This document shows, one piece after another, positions 14,773 to 26,078 of a stretch of 64,000 nucleotides of DNA. Source of the DNA: Adiantum capillus-veneris (taxonomy: Eukaryota > Streptophyta > Polypodiopsida > Polypodiales > Pteridaceae). Numbering within the stretch: the first letter of the stretch is position 1; each line of letters starts with the position of its first letter. Position numbers and translations under genes: made by a program. The notes beneath the pieces are model-generated. The model made no database searches and was not told the origin of the DNA. It saw only the letters and a list, made by a program, of their open reading frames with translations. The DNA lies in the NCBI GenBank assembly GCA_014529385.2, contig CM043967.1, positions 126,955,182-127,019,181 of the forward strand. The letters run 5' to 3'.

Positions 14773-14857
14773 CTATAATCTCTTGTGTGTGAAAATTATC
14801 TCTCTCCATTAAGTAATCTACTCAAATATCTATTTAGCTACGTCATATTTTCTAACA
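14085..14857 (+). repeat. 5' LTR of Copia-B
   Basis: Starts TGTTAAGTATGG and ends TTTTCTAACA. It contains a TATAAAAGT box near 14500, GGCCGG/GGTCGG-rich repeats (about 14280-14370) and a (TC)n microsatellite at about 14710-14769. It matches the 3' LTR apart from scattered substitutions and microsatellite length. Confidence 0.95.
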
Positions 14858-14859
14858 AT

Positions 14860-14871
14860 TGGTATTAGAGC
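14860..14871 (+). other. Primer-binding site (initiator tRNA-Met type)
   Basis: TGGTATTAGAGC begins two bases after the 5' LTR. It differs by one base from TGGTATCAGAGC, the usual plant copia site complementary to the 3' end of initiator methionine tRNA. Confidence 0.95.
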
Positions 14872-14930
14872 AAGGTTTGTTTGTAGCTAAATTATCTCAA
14901 GGAAAGGATTCCTTGAATTGAGTGGGAGTT

Positions 14931-15785
14931 ATGGCAGAGGAAGGGAAGCTCAAGATTGAGAAGTTCAACGGCAAAAACTACCAACATTGGAAGATGCGGA
15001 TTGAAGACTATCTCTACCAGAAGGACCTCTATCTGCCACTAGGCGGTCTTGCAAAGAAGCCCGCAATGATGGCAGATGAAGCATGGATTGTCCTTGATCG
15101 AAATGCAGTGGGAACAATCCAGTTAAGCTTGGCGTCAACGGTGGCCTTCAATGTCTTGGAGATGAAGACCACAGAGGACTTGATGAAGTCACTTCACGAC
15201 TTCTACAGGAAACCATCGACATCCAATAAGGTATTTCTTATGAAGCGCTTGTTCAATATAAAGATGGTAGAGAATGGTCCCGGGGAGGTCACCTAATAAA
15301 AATGTAACCTATCACGTGAGTTCAATAGAAGGGTATTTAAAGTTCTTGAAACTTACAGAAATATATATACAGAAGGGCATTATTTTTCCAAATTTGAAAA
15401 GAACTTATAGATTTTAAAAGAAAAGGGTACATTATATTCCTTAAAAAAATCGCAGATAAGGGGTTTTACAAACATGTCTTGAACGCACGTGATATGGCAG
15501 CTTTACACATAGTGAACGCCCCGAGAGAATGGTTCAGTTGCAGAACACCTAAATGACTTTAACACAAACATAAATCAACTTTGATCGGTGAAAATCAATT
15601 TCGATGACAAAGTGCGAGCTCTCCTTATACTATCATCTCTACCGGATAGTTAGGACACGCTTGTGATGGCTGTAAGTAATTCTATTTCTGGCACAAATAC
15701 TCTTAAGTTTGATGCAATTGTGGGAGTTCTCCTAAGCGAGGAAATACGAAGGAGAAGCACAGGAGAATCATCAAGTGCTGCACTG
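14931..15785 (+). pseudogene. Copia-B gag, interrupted by MITE
   Basis: The ATG at 14931 lies shortly downstream of the primer-binding site and opens MAEEGKLKIEKFNG, the usual copia gag start (a LxxFNGxNYxxWK block with the motif YQHWKMRIEDYL). The frame is open to 15278, where the MITE (15279-15525) enters. The duplicated octamer 15526-15533 follows, and the same frame resumes with a block matching the gag middle region (AEHLNDFNT). It then continues through GVLLSEEIRRR near 15730 to about 15785. A stop near 15570 and a frame change are later damage. The zinc knuckle and protease expected next are absent: gag sequence runs almost directly into the gag-pre-integrase region. Confidence 0.9.
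15279..15525 (+). mobile_element. MITE copy 2, 247 bp, inside Copia-B gag
   Basis: Starts CCCGGGGAGGTCACC and ends GTGAACGCCCCGAG. Flanking octamers are identical: AGAATGGT at 15271-15278 and 15526-15533. It is the inverted copy of 12925-13172. Gag resumes in phase once the MITE and one octamer are disregarded, so the boundaries are certain to within a base or two. Confidence 0.95.
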
Positions 15786-16985
15786 TCAGTGTCAAACTTG
15801 CTAACGGAAATGAATGGAAGCTTGAAGATGTTAGGCATGTTCCTTCGCTTCGCAAAAATTTGATCTCTACAGGACAATTGGACGATGAAGGTCACAACAT
15901 TGCATTCAGAAACAAACGGTGGAAGATCTCAAAGGGATCTTTCTTGGTTTCCAAGGGAGAAAAGGTTGGTACACCTTACTTGTGTACTATCAGCACACAA
16001 CCTTCAGCTTGTGCAGCAACTACAGAAGTTGACAGTGCGGTGTGACACTACTGGCTTGGGCATATGAGTACCAAAGGAATGCAAATCCTTCAAACAAAGA
16101 AGCTTCTACAAGGTTTGAAAGAAGTGGACTTAGAGTTCTATGAAGATTGTGTTTAAGGTAAACAAAAGAGGGTAAAATTTCAAAAATTAGGAAATGAAAG
16201 AAAAAATAAAAAACTTGAGCTGGTTCATTCTGATATTTGGGGTCCTGCAAGTACACCATCACTTGGTGGCTCATTGTACTATGTAACATTCATAGATGAT
16301 GCGACTAGAAAAACATGGGTTTATGTCATGAAGAATAAGTCCGATGTATTTTCCATATTTCAAAGGTGGAAAACCTTTGTGTAGAATGAAACAGGTACCA
16401 AGGTTAAATGCCTTGGATCCGACAATGGAGGCAAATATTGCAACCAAGTTTTTGAAATCTTTTGTGCTAGCAACAGCATTCGGAGGCAAATGACAACCCC
16501 AAGGACACCTCAACAAAATGGGATTTTGGAAAGGATGAACAGGACAATCATGGAGCGAGCACGAAGCATGCAGCTACATGTAGGCCTAGCGCTTGAGCTT
16601 TAAGCAAAATCTGTAAGTACGTCTGTGTACTTAATCAACCGGTCACCCTCAACGACATTGGATGGGAAAGTTCCAAAAGAGAAATGGACAGGTAAACCGG
16701 TGAATTATGAATTTCTCAAAGTGTTTGGGTGTGAGGCTTTTATGCACATAGATAGAAGCCTAAGATCAAAGCTAGATGCAAAGTCCAAAAAGTGTTTCTT
16801 CATTGGCTATGGAGAAGGTGACTTTGGGTATCGCCTATGGAATCCTGAAGATGGTAAAATCTTAAAGAGTAGGGATGTAATTTTTAACAAACAAAACATG
16901 TACAAATATTGCTTGGAAAGAAAACAAACAAAAGAAATAGGTGATGAGTACATGGAGCTTGAGGACGGTGAATACTCGAGGACAG
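15786..16985 (+). pseudogene. Copia-B gag-pre-integrase and integrase
   Basis: Begins with the pre-integrase region: a WKLEDVRHVPSLRKNLIS block near 15810-15860, then a YWLGHMSTKGMQIL-type zinc-finger start near 16050. The integrase core shows the first Asp region SDIWGPAST (about 16230), a second region GSDNGGKY (about 16415) and TPQQNGILERMNRT with the catalytic Glu (about 16507-16545). After the core comes a YLINRSPS block (16625) and the C-terminal GYGEGDFGYRLWNPE segment (about 16805). In-frame stops near 16044, 16155, 16384 and 16602 disable it. It ends abruptly near 16985, where RT sequence should begin. Confidence 0.9.
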
Positions 16986-16998
16986 CTCCTCTTTTTCA

Positions 16999-17612
16999 AT
17001 GAAAGATTTAAGTGTTGCAAAGAGGATACTTGGTATGACAATATTAAGGGACAGGATGAAGAAGACAATAAAGCTATCTCAAGAGGATTACATCAAGAAG
17101 GTACTAGAAAGGTTTGCAATGCAAAATGCAAAACTAGTTTCTACACCTTTGGCTCGTCACTTTAAACTAACCAAGGATATGTGTCCAAAGACACAAGAGG
17201 AGATAGGCTATATGTCTAAAGCTCCATATGCTGCAGCGGTAGGTTCTCTTATGTATGCTATGGTCTGGACAAGGCCAGACATTGCACATGCAATGGGAGT
17301 TGTAAGTAGGTTCATGGACAACCCAGGTAAAGAGCATTAGCATGCTGTGAAGTGGATACTTAGCTATCTAAAAGGGACAACAACAAATTCTTTGTATTTT
17401 GGAGGAACTGATATTTTTCTAGAAGGGTATGCTGATGCAGATATGGTAGGTGACAAAGATACTCCAAGGAGCACTACTGGCTATGCCTTCACGGTTGGAG
17501 GCACAACAGTAAGCTGGGCTTCAAAGCTGCTGAAAGTGGTTTCACTTTCTACCACAGAAGCAAAGTATGTAGCAATGACGGAGGCAAGCAAAGAAATTAT
17601 GTGGCTTCACAG
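16999..17612 (+). pseudogene. Copia-B RT C-terminus and RNase H, first part
   Basis: Starts inside the RT connection region (LGMTILRDR) and runs through SLMYAMVWTRPDIAHAMGVVSRF and the RNase H start GYADADMVGDKDTPRSTTGY to STTEAKYVAMTEASKEIMWL, where the insertion at 17613 splits it. The RT fingers and palm, including YVDD, are missing: the sequence passes from the integrase C-terminus to the RT thumb at about 16990. A single stop at 17338-17340 replaces Trp. The remainder of RNase H is found 5.2 kb downstream at 22820-23052. Confidence 0.92.
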
Positions 17613-20600
17613 TGATAGCCGTTTTTCGGCTCTCCGTAATTGCCATAGTGAGTTAACCAACCCTACCAAAATCATCCAAACACTGTGGCTATCCCTACCA
17701 TTTCACTGTATATAGGTGTGTGTGAGTTAGGGGACTTTTTCCATATCTTCTTAAAAACCCTCAGCTAGCTAGTCACTGGGCTAGTTGAGCCAAAAAAATA
17801 TAAGTATATTATGGCCCATTTGTGTGTAAATATTTCATTGTATATAGAGCCTAAATAAAAGGATTTTTCATAATTATTTTGGTATTTATTTAAATATTTC
17901 TTCCTATGGTGTGTTATTTATGCTATGTACATTGACTCACCATTACCATATTTTTTCTTACCATTCTGCATACTTTTTATTCCATATAAAAATAATTCCA
18001 TGCAAGCTTCTCTTATTTTGGGTGTAACTCCATCCCAACAAAAATCCAAAAAAACTAGTTTTATTTATGTGTATATTTTTTCACTATTGTGATTTTTCCT
18101 TCCTACATCTATTCTCTTTTACTCTCATAAATTAGAACACCAAAAATATTCATCTTTTTATGGTAGACTTATAATGAGAGAGATTTATTTTGACCCCTTT
18201 ATATTTTTTCCACCTATATTATTTATATTTGACATGTACATATTTTTTTAGACCCCTCAATATTTGATTTTCTTAGTTATACTATTCACTTATATCATAA
18301 TCTCAACAATATCTTCAATTATAGACCTACCAAATAAGGTCAAGGGTATGTGGAATGCATGCATGCACCATGGGGAGCTCACTCTTGGAGGTATTCAAAA
18401 GAATCATCCAAAGAAGGACCTCACAAGGACTTTGTGCAGTGGAAAAAAAAGTCGGTTTTGCTGAATTTTTAAAGATCACATGCTCCCCGAATTTGAAAAG
18501 GTGATATAAACAAAAGTTGTAGCTCGTGAGCTGAACTTTTACCTCAACTTTTTTCATATTTTTTTGAGCTACGAGCTGTGAGCTATGATTTTATTGGTGG
18601 ACCCCAGTTTGCCCATGCTATGCAGTGATAGCCGTTTTTCGGCTTTCCATAATTGCCATAGTAAGCTACCTCACCCTACCAAATTCACCCAAACATTATG
18701 GCTATCCCTACCATTTCACTGTACATAAGCGTGTGTGAGTTAGGGGGCTTTTCCCATATCTTCTTAAAATCCTCATCTAGCTAGTCACTGGGCTAGTTCA
18801 GTCAAAAAAATAAAATATATTATGGCCCATTTGTGTGTAAATATTGCATTGTATATATGGCCTAAATATAGGGATTTTTTATAATTATTTTGGTATATTT
18901 ATTTAAATATTTCTATTTAGGTGTGTGTTTTATTAAAGCTATATACACCTTCTTTCATCCTCTTACACCATAAGTATATTTTTTGCCAATATGTACATAC
19001 TCTAACCTTATATTTTTCCTTTATACAAATCACTCCCACATTTTCACTCTCACCCTCATAAAAACCAAAAATTGATTTCTACTCATTGGTCACGTTTATT
19101 ATATTATTTACTTGCATACCTTTTCCTCTTTCACCCAAAATAATTCAAAGAGGGACCATATCATATGATTCCAATATCTTTCCATATCCATAACTCTTCC
19201 ATATTTTTATTATTATTTTTACTCATTATTCTAACACCATGTGCTCATTGAGCTAAAAAGTCCATGAATAGTCCATACACTAGTCCCACCATGTATATAT
19301 TTCTTTATTCACCAATAATCCTCCTCCATGCATGTGTCAAGGGCAACTTGGATGCTTTGTATTATGATATGACAAAGGAGGGGCTCACTCTTGGATGCAT
19401 TGTACAAATTCAACAAAGGAGGAGGCCATTGAAGACTTTTTGTGAAGAAAAAACAGGTCTTTTGGTGGGATTTTTAATATCCATCTCTACTCCGAATTTG
19501 GAGCGGTGGTCAAAAGATAAAATGTAGCCCACGCTATGAATAATAACCTCAAATGTTTTCATGATTTTTGGAGCTACCAGCGGTGAACTATGATTTTTTG
19601 AGTGGACCCCAGTCTGCCCACTTTTCTCACAAGTAGCCCATAGTCTTCTCTCACCTCTTTCCACACTTCTACACACACACACACACACACATTCCTCTCA
19701 ATCACTCACTCAAACCTGCACCTTCAATGGTTTCTCTCACCTTCTTCACCATTAACCTCCCCTCTTACTCCCATAGCTCTCGTATGAGCTCTCCATGTAC
19801 ATACACCATCTCTATGTCTCTCTCTATTATCTCCAAAGTACAATTCCATCTAACTCCTTATATATATACATAAATTCAGCATGTGTACCATGCTTAACCT
19901 CTGCAAATCAAGATATCTCATCAATGGAATTACCATTTTCATCGTGATAATCAACCTTGGCGGCGGTGGCGTAAAGAAGGGAAGACGAAGAAGAAGATCG
20001 ATAGTCATTTTGAGAACCTATACAAGTAAATCCAAAACTTCTTCAAGCTTCACCATCACAAGGATTTGCTCACTTCATTCAACCATCCACCTCATTCTAC
20101 CCATTGTAAATGTAACATTAACTTTCTAGTGATTACTAACACTAACCACTAACATACTAACACAAAAAAGCATTGACCTAACCATAAAAGACACCTCACC
20201 TCAAGACATGTACAAAGTAAATCTTTCTCTCTCTCTCTCCTTACTTAAAACTTTACTTTCACCTTATCTACCATCATTAATGCTCTCTTTTGAGCCCACA
20301 TCCATGACTCAAGCAGACAAAGAAGGCCCGCAATGTTTTGATATTCAAAAAAATCATAATCCTGATTTGTTAGCTTGTAAATTAGGATTTCTAATAATCT
20401 TAATGAGGGGTCTCCAACCTATAAATAGGCCCCTCTCCTTCTTGTAAAACAACCTCCAACATCTCACATAGCACCCCAACACTCTATGCGTGAGGAGAGA
20501 CTTAGGTGTAGCAACCACTTGTGAGCCTCACTCTTGGTGTGAGAGAAGCCTTCAAGCTACACATTGTAAGTGAGAGAGCGTGAGTTCCACAAATCTCATA

Positions 20601-22815
20601 ACCACTATTGTATATGCTCCTTCATCATCAATAAATTGAGGTTTGGTGCATCAAAGGCGTGATTCAACATTCAAATCTTCGTCCTTCCATTTGTGCAATA
20701 TGGTTTGGTGAATTCAAGGTGACTTGTGTATTTTGAGTTTTTATCAGTTGATCTTGATTTTAGAAAGTGTTTTAGTGTGTTTTTCATTGCCAGTTTTTTG
20801 TCCATTGTAAGAGGGTATTATGGTGAGAGGTCTCCCACACCCTAAAACTGTGTGTGTGTGTTTTGGCAATGTTTAGCAATCACTAAGCATTGAGTGAGTT
20901 TTGTACAAGTTCTACGATAGCATCATAACGAACCATCTCCATTTGCAAGTCACAAATAAGGTATTACGCAAGATCCTTTCCTCTCTCTCTTCCTTTGCTC
21001 TAGCTCTCTCGGGTCCATTTTGTGTGTGTCTTGGTGTGAGGTTGCTTGTGTGTGTTGTGTGGTGCATCTTCTTGGTTGTACCAAAATCTCTCTTGCGTCC
21101 TAGTTCGCATACCATAACTAGGTGGTGCCCTTATCTTGTTTGGGTTTGGCTGTGGGTTTGCTGCTTTGTTATGCTTGTACTTTCTCTAGCACCAATTGAG
21201 CAGCACGGGAGCCTTGAGGGGTGTTTAGAGGTCGCCTCTCTTGTTGCCCGCCCCGGACCGCCTCAGCAGCCACACTCCCTCCACCAATTTATCATTTTTC
21301 TCTTTCATACACACTCCTCCCTCTCCTTCCCACTCCCAAACCTGCAACTCCCATGTCCTAATTCACCCTCTTCACCATTGCCACATCTCTCACACCTCCA
21401 TAGCCTTCATCCTCTATTTCTACACCCTATGTGTCCCCCTTTCTCTCTACATATATGTCCATATTACCATACTCTCTTTAGCTTTGTAAAGAACTTCAAA
21501 CAATGAGAAAAAATCCAAGGATAACCTCTGCAAATGAAGGCTTCTATCATGAATTTTCCAAGGTTTGAAGATAACATAGCTTCATCGACGCGCGCTGCTT
21601 CGCCATGCTGACTACTTCTTCTTTCGGTGCTGTAAAGAGGTGAATGTCAACTTCTCCAAAGCTTCAACCTCTCTTTACAAGCTCATCCCTTCTCTAACTT
21701 TTCTCATCATATATCTCACCATTTGGTGAATGATTTTGTAAATATTTTTTAGTGATAATTACTAACTACTAACCACTAACCTTATTGTAAAATGCACCCT
21801 CTACTAGAGTAGGCACTCCCAAATTATTCACTCAATCCTCTCTCCTTTCATCCTCAATAATTCTCTTCCCTTGAGCCCACATCCATGTGACTCAAAGGAC
21901 AAGAGAGACCCACCCTCATTAAAAAAAATAAAAATTGCATAATCTTTTATTCCTTCAAATAAACTTGATTAGGCCTAATCCAAATCGAGGCTTCTAAAAC
22001 CTATAAATAGAGCCCTTCTCTCCCTTGTAAATCATCACATGATCACACTACACCACACCATTCTCAACGCATAACACACCACTCTTCAAGCCTAGTTGGG
22101 TAGAGTGTGTGCATCGTGAGTGCTCTATTCCATCATTACACATATGTGCATGGAGAAGCTTGAATTTAGTTATGCCATCTAGAGGAATGGAGTGTATGCC
22201 ATACTCTTCACCACACTTGTAACTTACTCTTGTGCATAAATATGCTGCAACTACGACTCTTCTCTCCAAATTGACTTGATAAGTTGGTTCATCAAGTGGT
22301 TGAAGGTATATTGTCCTCGAAGTTTGTTGTGCCATTTCATGCTTGGTGGTTTGAGGGCTTGTTGAATTGTTTGCCTAAAAGGTCAAATTGTAAGAGGGTG
22401 CTCGGTGAGAGGACTCCCGTGACCCTAAGACAATTTGTGTATTGGCAACAAGGTCAAGTTTTGTGTTATCTCTCTATTTCTCATCAAGCTTTGTGTGCAT
22501 CTAGTCTTTAAGGCTAAGACTGAGTTGCTCAAGTCGATTTGTGCTCTTTACCTTTCTCTCAAGTGGTGAATGTTTGTGTTTGGTGTGTGTGGCTATCTTG
22601 CATTCCCCTCTCTTTGTGTGTTTTGAGTACAAGGAGATATCATGTGCGTCCTAGTTCGCATCTACAAATAGGTGGTGCCCCTTTTCTTCTTTGGTTTCTG
22701 GCTGTGGGTTGTTGTTGTCTCTGATTGTGCTTGCCTCAGCCCCAATTGAGCAGCACGGGAGCCTCGAAGGGTGTTTAGAGGCCGCTCTTCTTGTTGCCCT
22801 CCCCGGACCGCCTCA
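17613..22815 (+). mobile_element. Outer solo-LTR-like element, self-nested
   Basis: Begins TGATAGCCG and ends CCGCCTCA, flanked by ACAG on both sides (17609-17612 and 22816-22819). It splits the Copia-B RNase H, whose frame resumes right after the second ACAG. The element is itself interrupted at 18626-21265 by a second copy of the same family. Leaving that out, it is about 2.56 kb. It holds TATAAATA at 22002-22009, no primer-binding site and no pol gene, as expected of one long LTR. Its first bases form a hairpin, AGCCG-TTTTT-CGGCT. Confidence 0.85.
18626..21265 (+). mobile_element. Inner solo-LTR-like element of same family
   Basis: Begins TGATAGCCG and ends CCGCCTCA like the outer copy, flanked by GCAG at 18622-18625 and 21266-21269. 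Its first 1 kb resembles 17613-18621 and its last 1.6 kb resembles 21270-22815, which shows it landed inside an older copy of itself. TATAAATA lies at 20420-20427. Length is 2640 bp. The long plus-strand frame at 20901-21506 is low-complexity LTR sequence, not a gene. Confidence 0.85.
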
Positions 22816-22819
22816 ACAG

Positions 22820-23052
22820 ATTCTTAGAAGAGCTCGGATTCAAACAAGACAATTGTGTTTTGTACAGTGATAGCCAAAGCGCTATCCATCTTGCAAAGAA
22901 CTCAAGGCTTTCATTCAACGACAAAGCACATTGAGGTGAGATATCAGTTCATACACACTCTTTTGGAAGAGGGACAGCTAAAGCTAGGAAAGGTGCATAC
23001 AAGTAAAAATCCTGCAGACATGTTTACAAAGGTGGTCAAGAAGGAGAGTTGA
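22820..23052 (+). pseudogene. Copia-B RNase H, second part
   Basis: Resumes the copia RNase H after the nested insertion: FLEELGFKQDNCVLY, then the SDSQSAIHLAKN block in the frame that passes 22865, followed by the region with a KHIEVRYQFI segment and the ADMFTK C-terminus near 23016-23033. It ends at the stop TGA 23050-23052, about 95 bp before the 3' LTR. A frame change near 22860 is post-insertion damage. Confidence 0.93.
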
Positions 23053-23148
23053 GATTTTGCTCATCTTCAATTGGAATTTAAGGATAAGAAGCCAGGATGG
23101 AAAGCAGTCAACAAGTTTGGTTTGGAGATCAGTCACCAAGTCAGAGAG

Positions 23149-23814
23149 TGTTAAGTATGGAGCCTAATTTACCCCTTGTAATTTTTTGTGGTAAAAATGC
23201 ACATTTGTAAGTCCCCCATTATGAGAAGAAGCCATCGTGCGTGAAGGAAAATCACTCGCCGGAAACCAAAATTTTCACGGGGCCAAAATTTAGGGACAAC
23301 TTTAGGGGCGTCGGGGCCGGAATATTCCTTTTTGCTAGAATATTATGGCCGGACGACGACCGAAAAGTGGTCAAAAAACAACCACTCGGTTGGCTGGTTG
23401 GCCGGTGGCCAGTAGTCAATGGCCGGTGGGTGGTCGATGGTCGGATGTCAATGGCCGGTGGCCGGTTGCCAGTGGCCGAATTCAAAAGCGGACTTGTCTT
23501 CTCAAGGGCGGCCACACATGGGCGGATTGGAGGGTCCAATTTGGACTTATCTACACAAGGGCGGCTACACATGGTTGCCTCTCATGAGAGAGGGCAACCC
23601 TTTTGGCCTATAAAAGGAGGCCATTTCTACACACATTTCATAATCTGAAGTTGATGCAACAAGGTGGGTGTGAGGTGGTGAGCGTGAAGCAAGGTGGGAG
23701 CTCCAAAAGGGGATAATCCCTTTGTAACCTACTTCTTATTTTGAAGTACTAAAGCCATTGGGTGGCTGTTTTCTCGTGGACATAGCCCACATTGGGTGAA
23801 CCACGTATATCGTG

Positions 23815-23899
<85 letters not shown>

Positions 23900-23984
23900 C
23901 TATAATCTCTTGTGTGTGAAAATTATCTCTCTCCATTAAGTAATCTACTCAAATATCTATTTAGCTACATCATATTTCCTAACA
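23149..23984 (+). repeat. 3' LTR of Copia-B
   Basis: TGTTAAGTATGG...CCTAACA, followed by the TSD TGTAT. It is longer than the 5' LTR mainly because its (CT)n tract (about 23819-23896) is longer. A TATAAAAGG box lies near 23610. Confidence 0.95.
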
Positions 23985-23989
23985 TGTAT

Positions 23990-25490
23990 ACCACCCATTG
24001 GAACAACATAAGAGGTCGTACTCATGTTTTGAAGAAAAAAGGACGTTGTTCATGTCATACTTGTGCCTTGAAGCAAAAAGGGTTCTCTTGATTGAATCCA
24101 GTAATACGTTTTAAACAAAATTAGTGATCACATTCCAAAATAAAAATACAAAGAAAATTTTGTATCCTTAAATTAAAATTCACTCCATTAATAAAGAAGT
24201 CCCCTTTTACTAGGGTGAACTTTGTGGAAAATCCCAAGTTACAACGAGGCCTAAATATTTATAGTGGATCCATTTACACAAGATATGAGCACAATATAGA
24301 TGATTCTCTACTTAAAGAAACGAGAAAAAGAGCACCCATAAGAAGGATGAACTCCATTAATAAAGAGTCCCCCCAATGTTAAGGTGCACTCCATGTGAAA
24401 CACATTAGATTGAACAGAAGTCCCCTTATGATAGGGTACACTTCAAGTAGAAAAAAATAAAGTGATAAATGGTTGAATGAAATATAAATGTACAATTTAT
24501 ATTCACCTTGCATAACAATTTACAATGGACCAGTTCTAATTGATATGTGGTTCTGTATAGAATTGATATCTCTGTCACTACATCTTTGCCAAACAACTTC
24601 AATATGTGACTCTCAACACTATCTTCTTGAAAAGTAGAAATTCATGACATAAGTTGTCACAAGATCCTCCACCTTGTTCACAATTGTATTGGAGGTATAA
24701 CTCCTATTGTTTCTTGCACACAACCATCCCACTAACCATGGAACTATTGTGCCTTCTAAGAAGCATTGAAGTTGTTCAGGTGCTTGTCTCCAAAATTTTA
24801 AAAATATGAGATAAGTTCGTGGCATATTCCACATCACTCTATATGGAGTATCATAAAAAATTGATGTGTTGCTAGCATGTAGATCCTCAAACATCCCTTA
24901 AACCAAAGTCAAATTCTTATGATAAACTCTTCTATATCCAATCATAACATTTGGACTTTGACAATTCTTATTTCTCATAAACATCTTGAAATTTGAACAA
25001 TGCCAAGGAAATCACCTCAAGTATATGTTGAGCTTTGGTTAGTTTATAGAAACTCCATATACAAGGTTCAAAATAATCAAAACAAAAGTCCAAGAAAGCT
25101 TTTGCATCACGGTGCACCACATGATAAACTTCTCCAAGTCAATTGATACAATTGGTCAAGAAAAAAAAGGCGAAGTACAATTAGTCTAAAAAGAAATGGC
25201 TCGGTATCAAGGAAAATTCAAACACAAAGAATAATCTTTGTGTGAATTATTTTTAGTTGTAAACACATAAAATTTTACAAAGTAACCCATGGCTGTTCTT
25301 AGAGGTTTCTTCTTTTATTTGATTGAAATGGTCTAAATTCCCTATGAAATACTCCTTCAAAGAATAATATGGACAAAATCTGCAAGAAATCATGATGAAG
25401 CTAGTGAGTGTTTTGAATCAAAATACAAATATCATTTGCAAAAGTATTTATTGAAAATTCAACATGATTTCTAGTGAGTAGTACCTTAGT
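23990..25490. other. Spacer with degenerate repeats; unrecognised ORF
   Basis: Between about 24178 and 24460 a motif of the form CTCCATTAATAAAGA-GTCCCC...AGGGTGAAC occurs about three times in degraded form. A 91-codon minus-strand frame (24619-24894) contains FLKFWRQAPEQLQCFL but matches no family I can name. No other feature was seen. Confidence 0.4.
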
Positions 25491-25494
25491 GTCT

Positions 25495-26078
25495 GAGAAG
25501 ATTGTGCTCATTTAATAGCTTCTTCACAAAAGCCTTAGCTGTAACAGTATTCAATGATGTTGTGGTACAACCTAGCTTCCTTGCTAAGGATATTAACTGT
25601 GTTCCCTTCATCATATCAATATTGATTTTTCATTTTATCATTATTTCTACTATTTCGTTCCTTCTAATCTCCTTTTCCCTGCTTAGATTAGTTGACTCCT
25701 CCTGCTTGCCAAAAAGGTCTCCTAGGTTCTCAAACATTGGTAGCTTATATGTGGTTATCTCCTTTTGCGACCATCTTGAGTTTCAATCTTTCTAGTAGTC
25801 CATGAGACTTTTGTATTCATTGTCATTAAAAATTGGGGCTTGTCCATATTGATTAGAGTCAATGAGCTCACGCATGTCTTTGCTCTCATCAAGTTGCAAC
25901 AAGTATGGGAGAAACTCTTCTATGAGAACATTATCAACCATATTTTCTTCATCAAACTTTGAAGGAAATATGCACTTATTTGTAGGTGAGACACAACATT
26001 TGAATGGAGAGTCATCAATAAGAATTATTCTGCGTGGATCACATTCAAAGCATACAGATATTTTTTCCAATGGCTTAA
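25495..26078 (-). pseudogene. FCP1-like (NLI-interacting factor) phosphatase, 3' part
   Basis: Minus-strand reading from 26074 down to the stop at 25792-25794 gives the C-terminal half of a plant FCP1-like HAD phosphatase. Visible blocks are KPLEKI, RRIILIDDSPFKCC (the LIDDSP motif carrying the metal-binding Asp pair), PTNKCIFPSKFDEEN and a final region with QYGQAPIFN. The same frame stays largely open past that stop to about 25495, with a charged, coding-like but unrecognised tail. The other part of the gene lies beyond a 1.35-kb insertion, at 27431-27600. The N-terminal DxDxT catalytic motif was not found, so this is a gene fragment. Confidence 0.85.

Larger units (their letters stand above)
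14085..23984 (+). mobile_element. Copia-B retrotransposon with nested insertions
   Basis: Full span of a Ty1/copia element. Its LTRs are 14085-14857 and 23149-23984, and identical TGTAT flanks (14080-14084 and 23985-23989) mark the target-site duplication. The internal order is primer-binding site, gag, integrase, RT/RNase H. Two insertions interrupt it: a MITE in gag (15279-15525) and nested solo-LTR-like elements in RNase H (17613-22815). Without these and their extra TSD copies it would be about 4.4 kb. Protease and the RT active site are missing through internal deletions, so it was already non-autonomous or has decayed since. A solo LTR of this family lies at 4220-4965. Confidence 0.95.

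Noticed and set aside
20901-21506. A 201-codon plus-strand frame, the longest in its region
   Set aside because: It lies wholly inside the inner solo-LTR-like element, spans its end at 21265 and is low-complexity (Leu/Ser/His/Pro-rich from pyrimidine tracts).
17613-22815. First read as one LTR element with 1-kb terminal repeats
   Set aside because: The order is A-A'-B-B' with separate 4-bp duplications around A'B, which fits a nested self-insertion and not LTR-interior-LTR.
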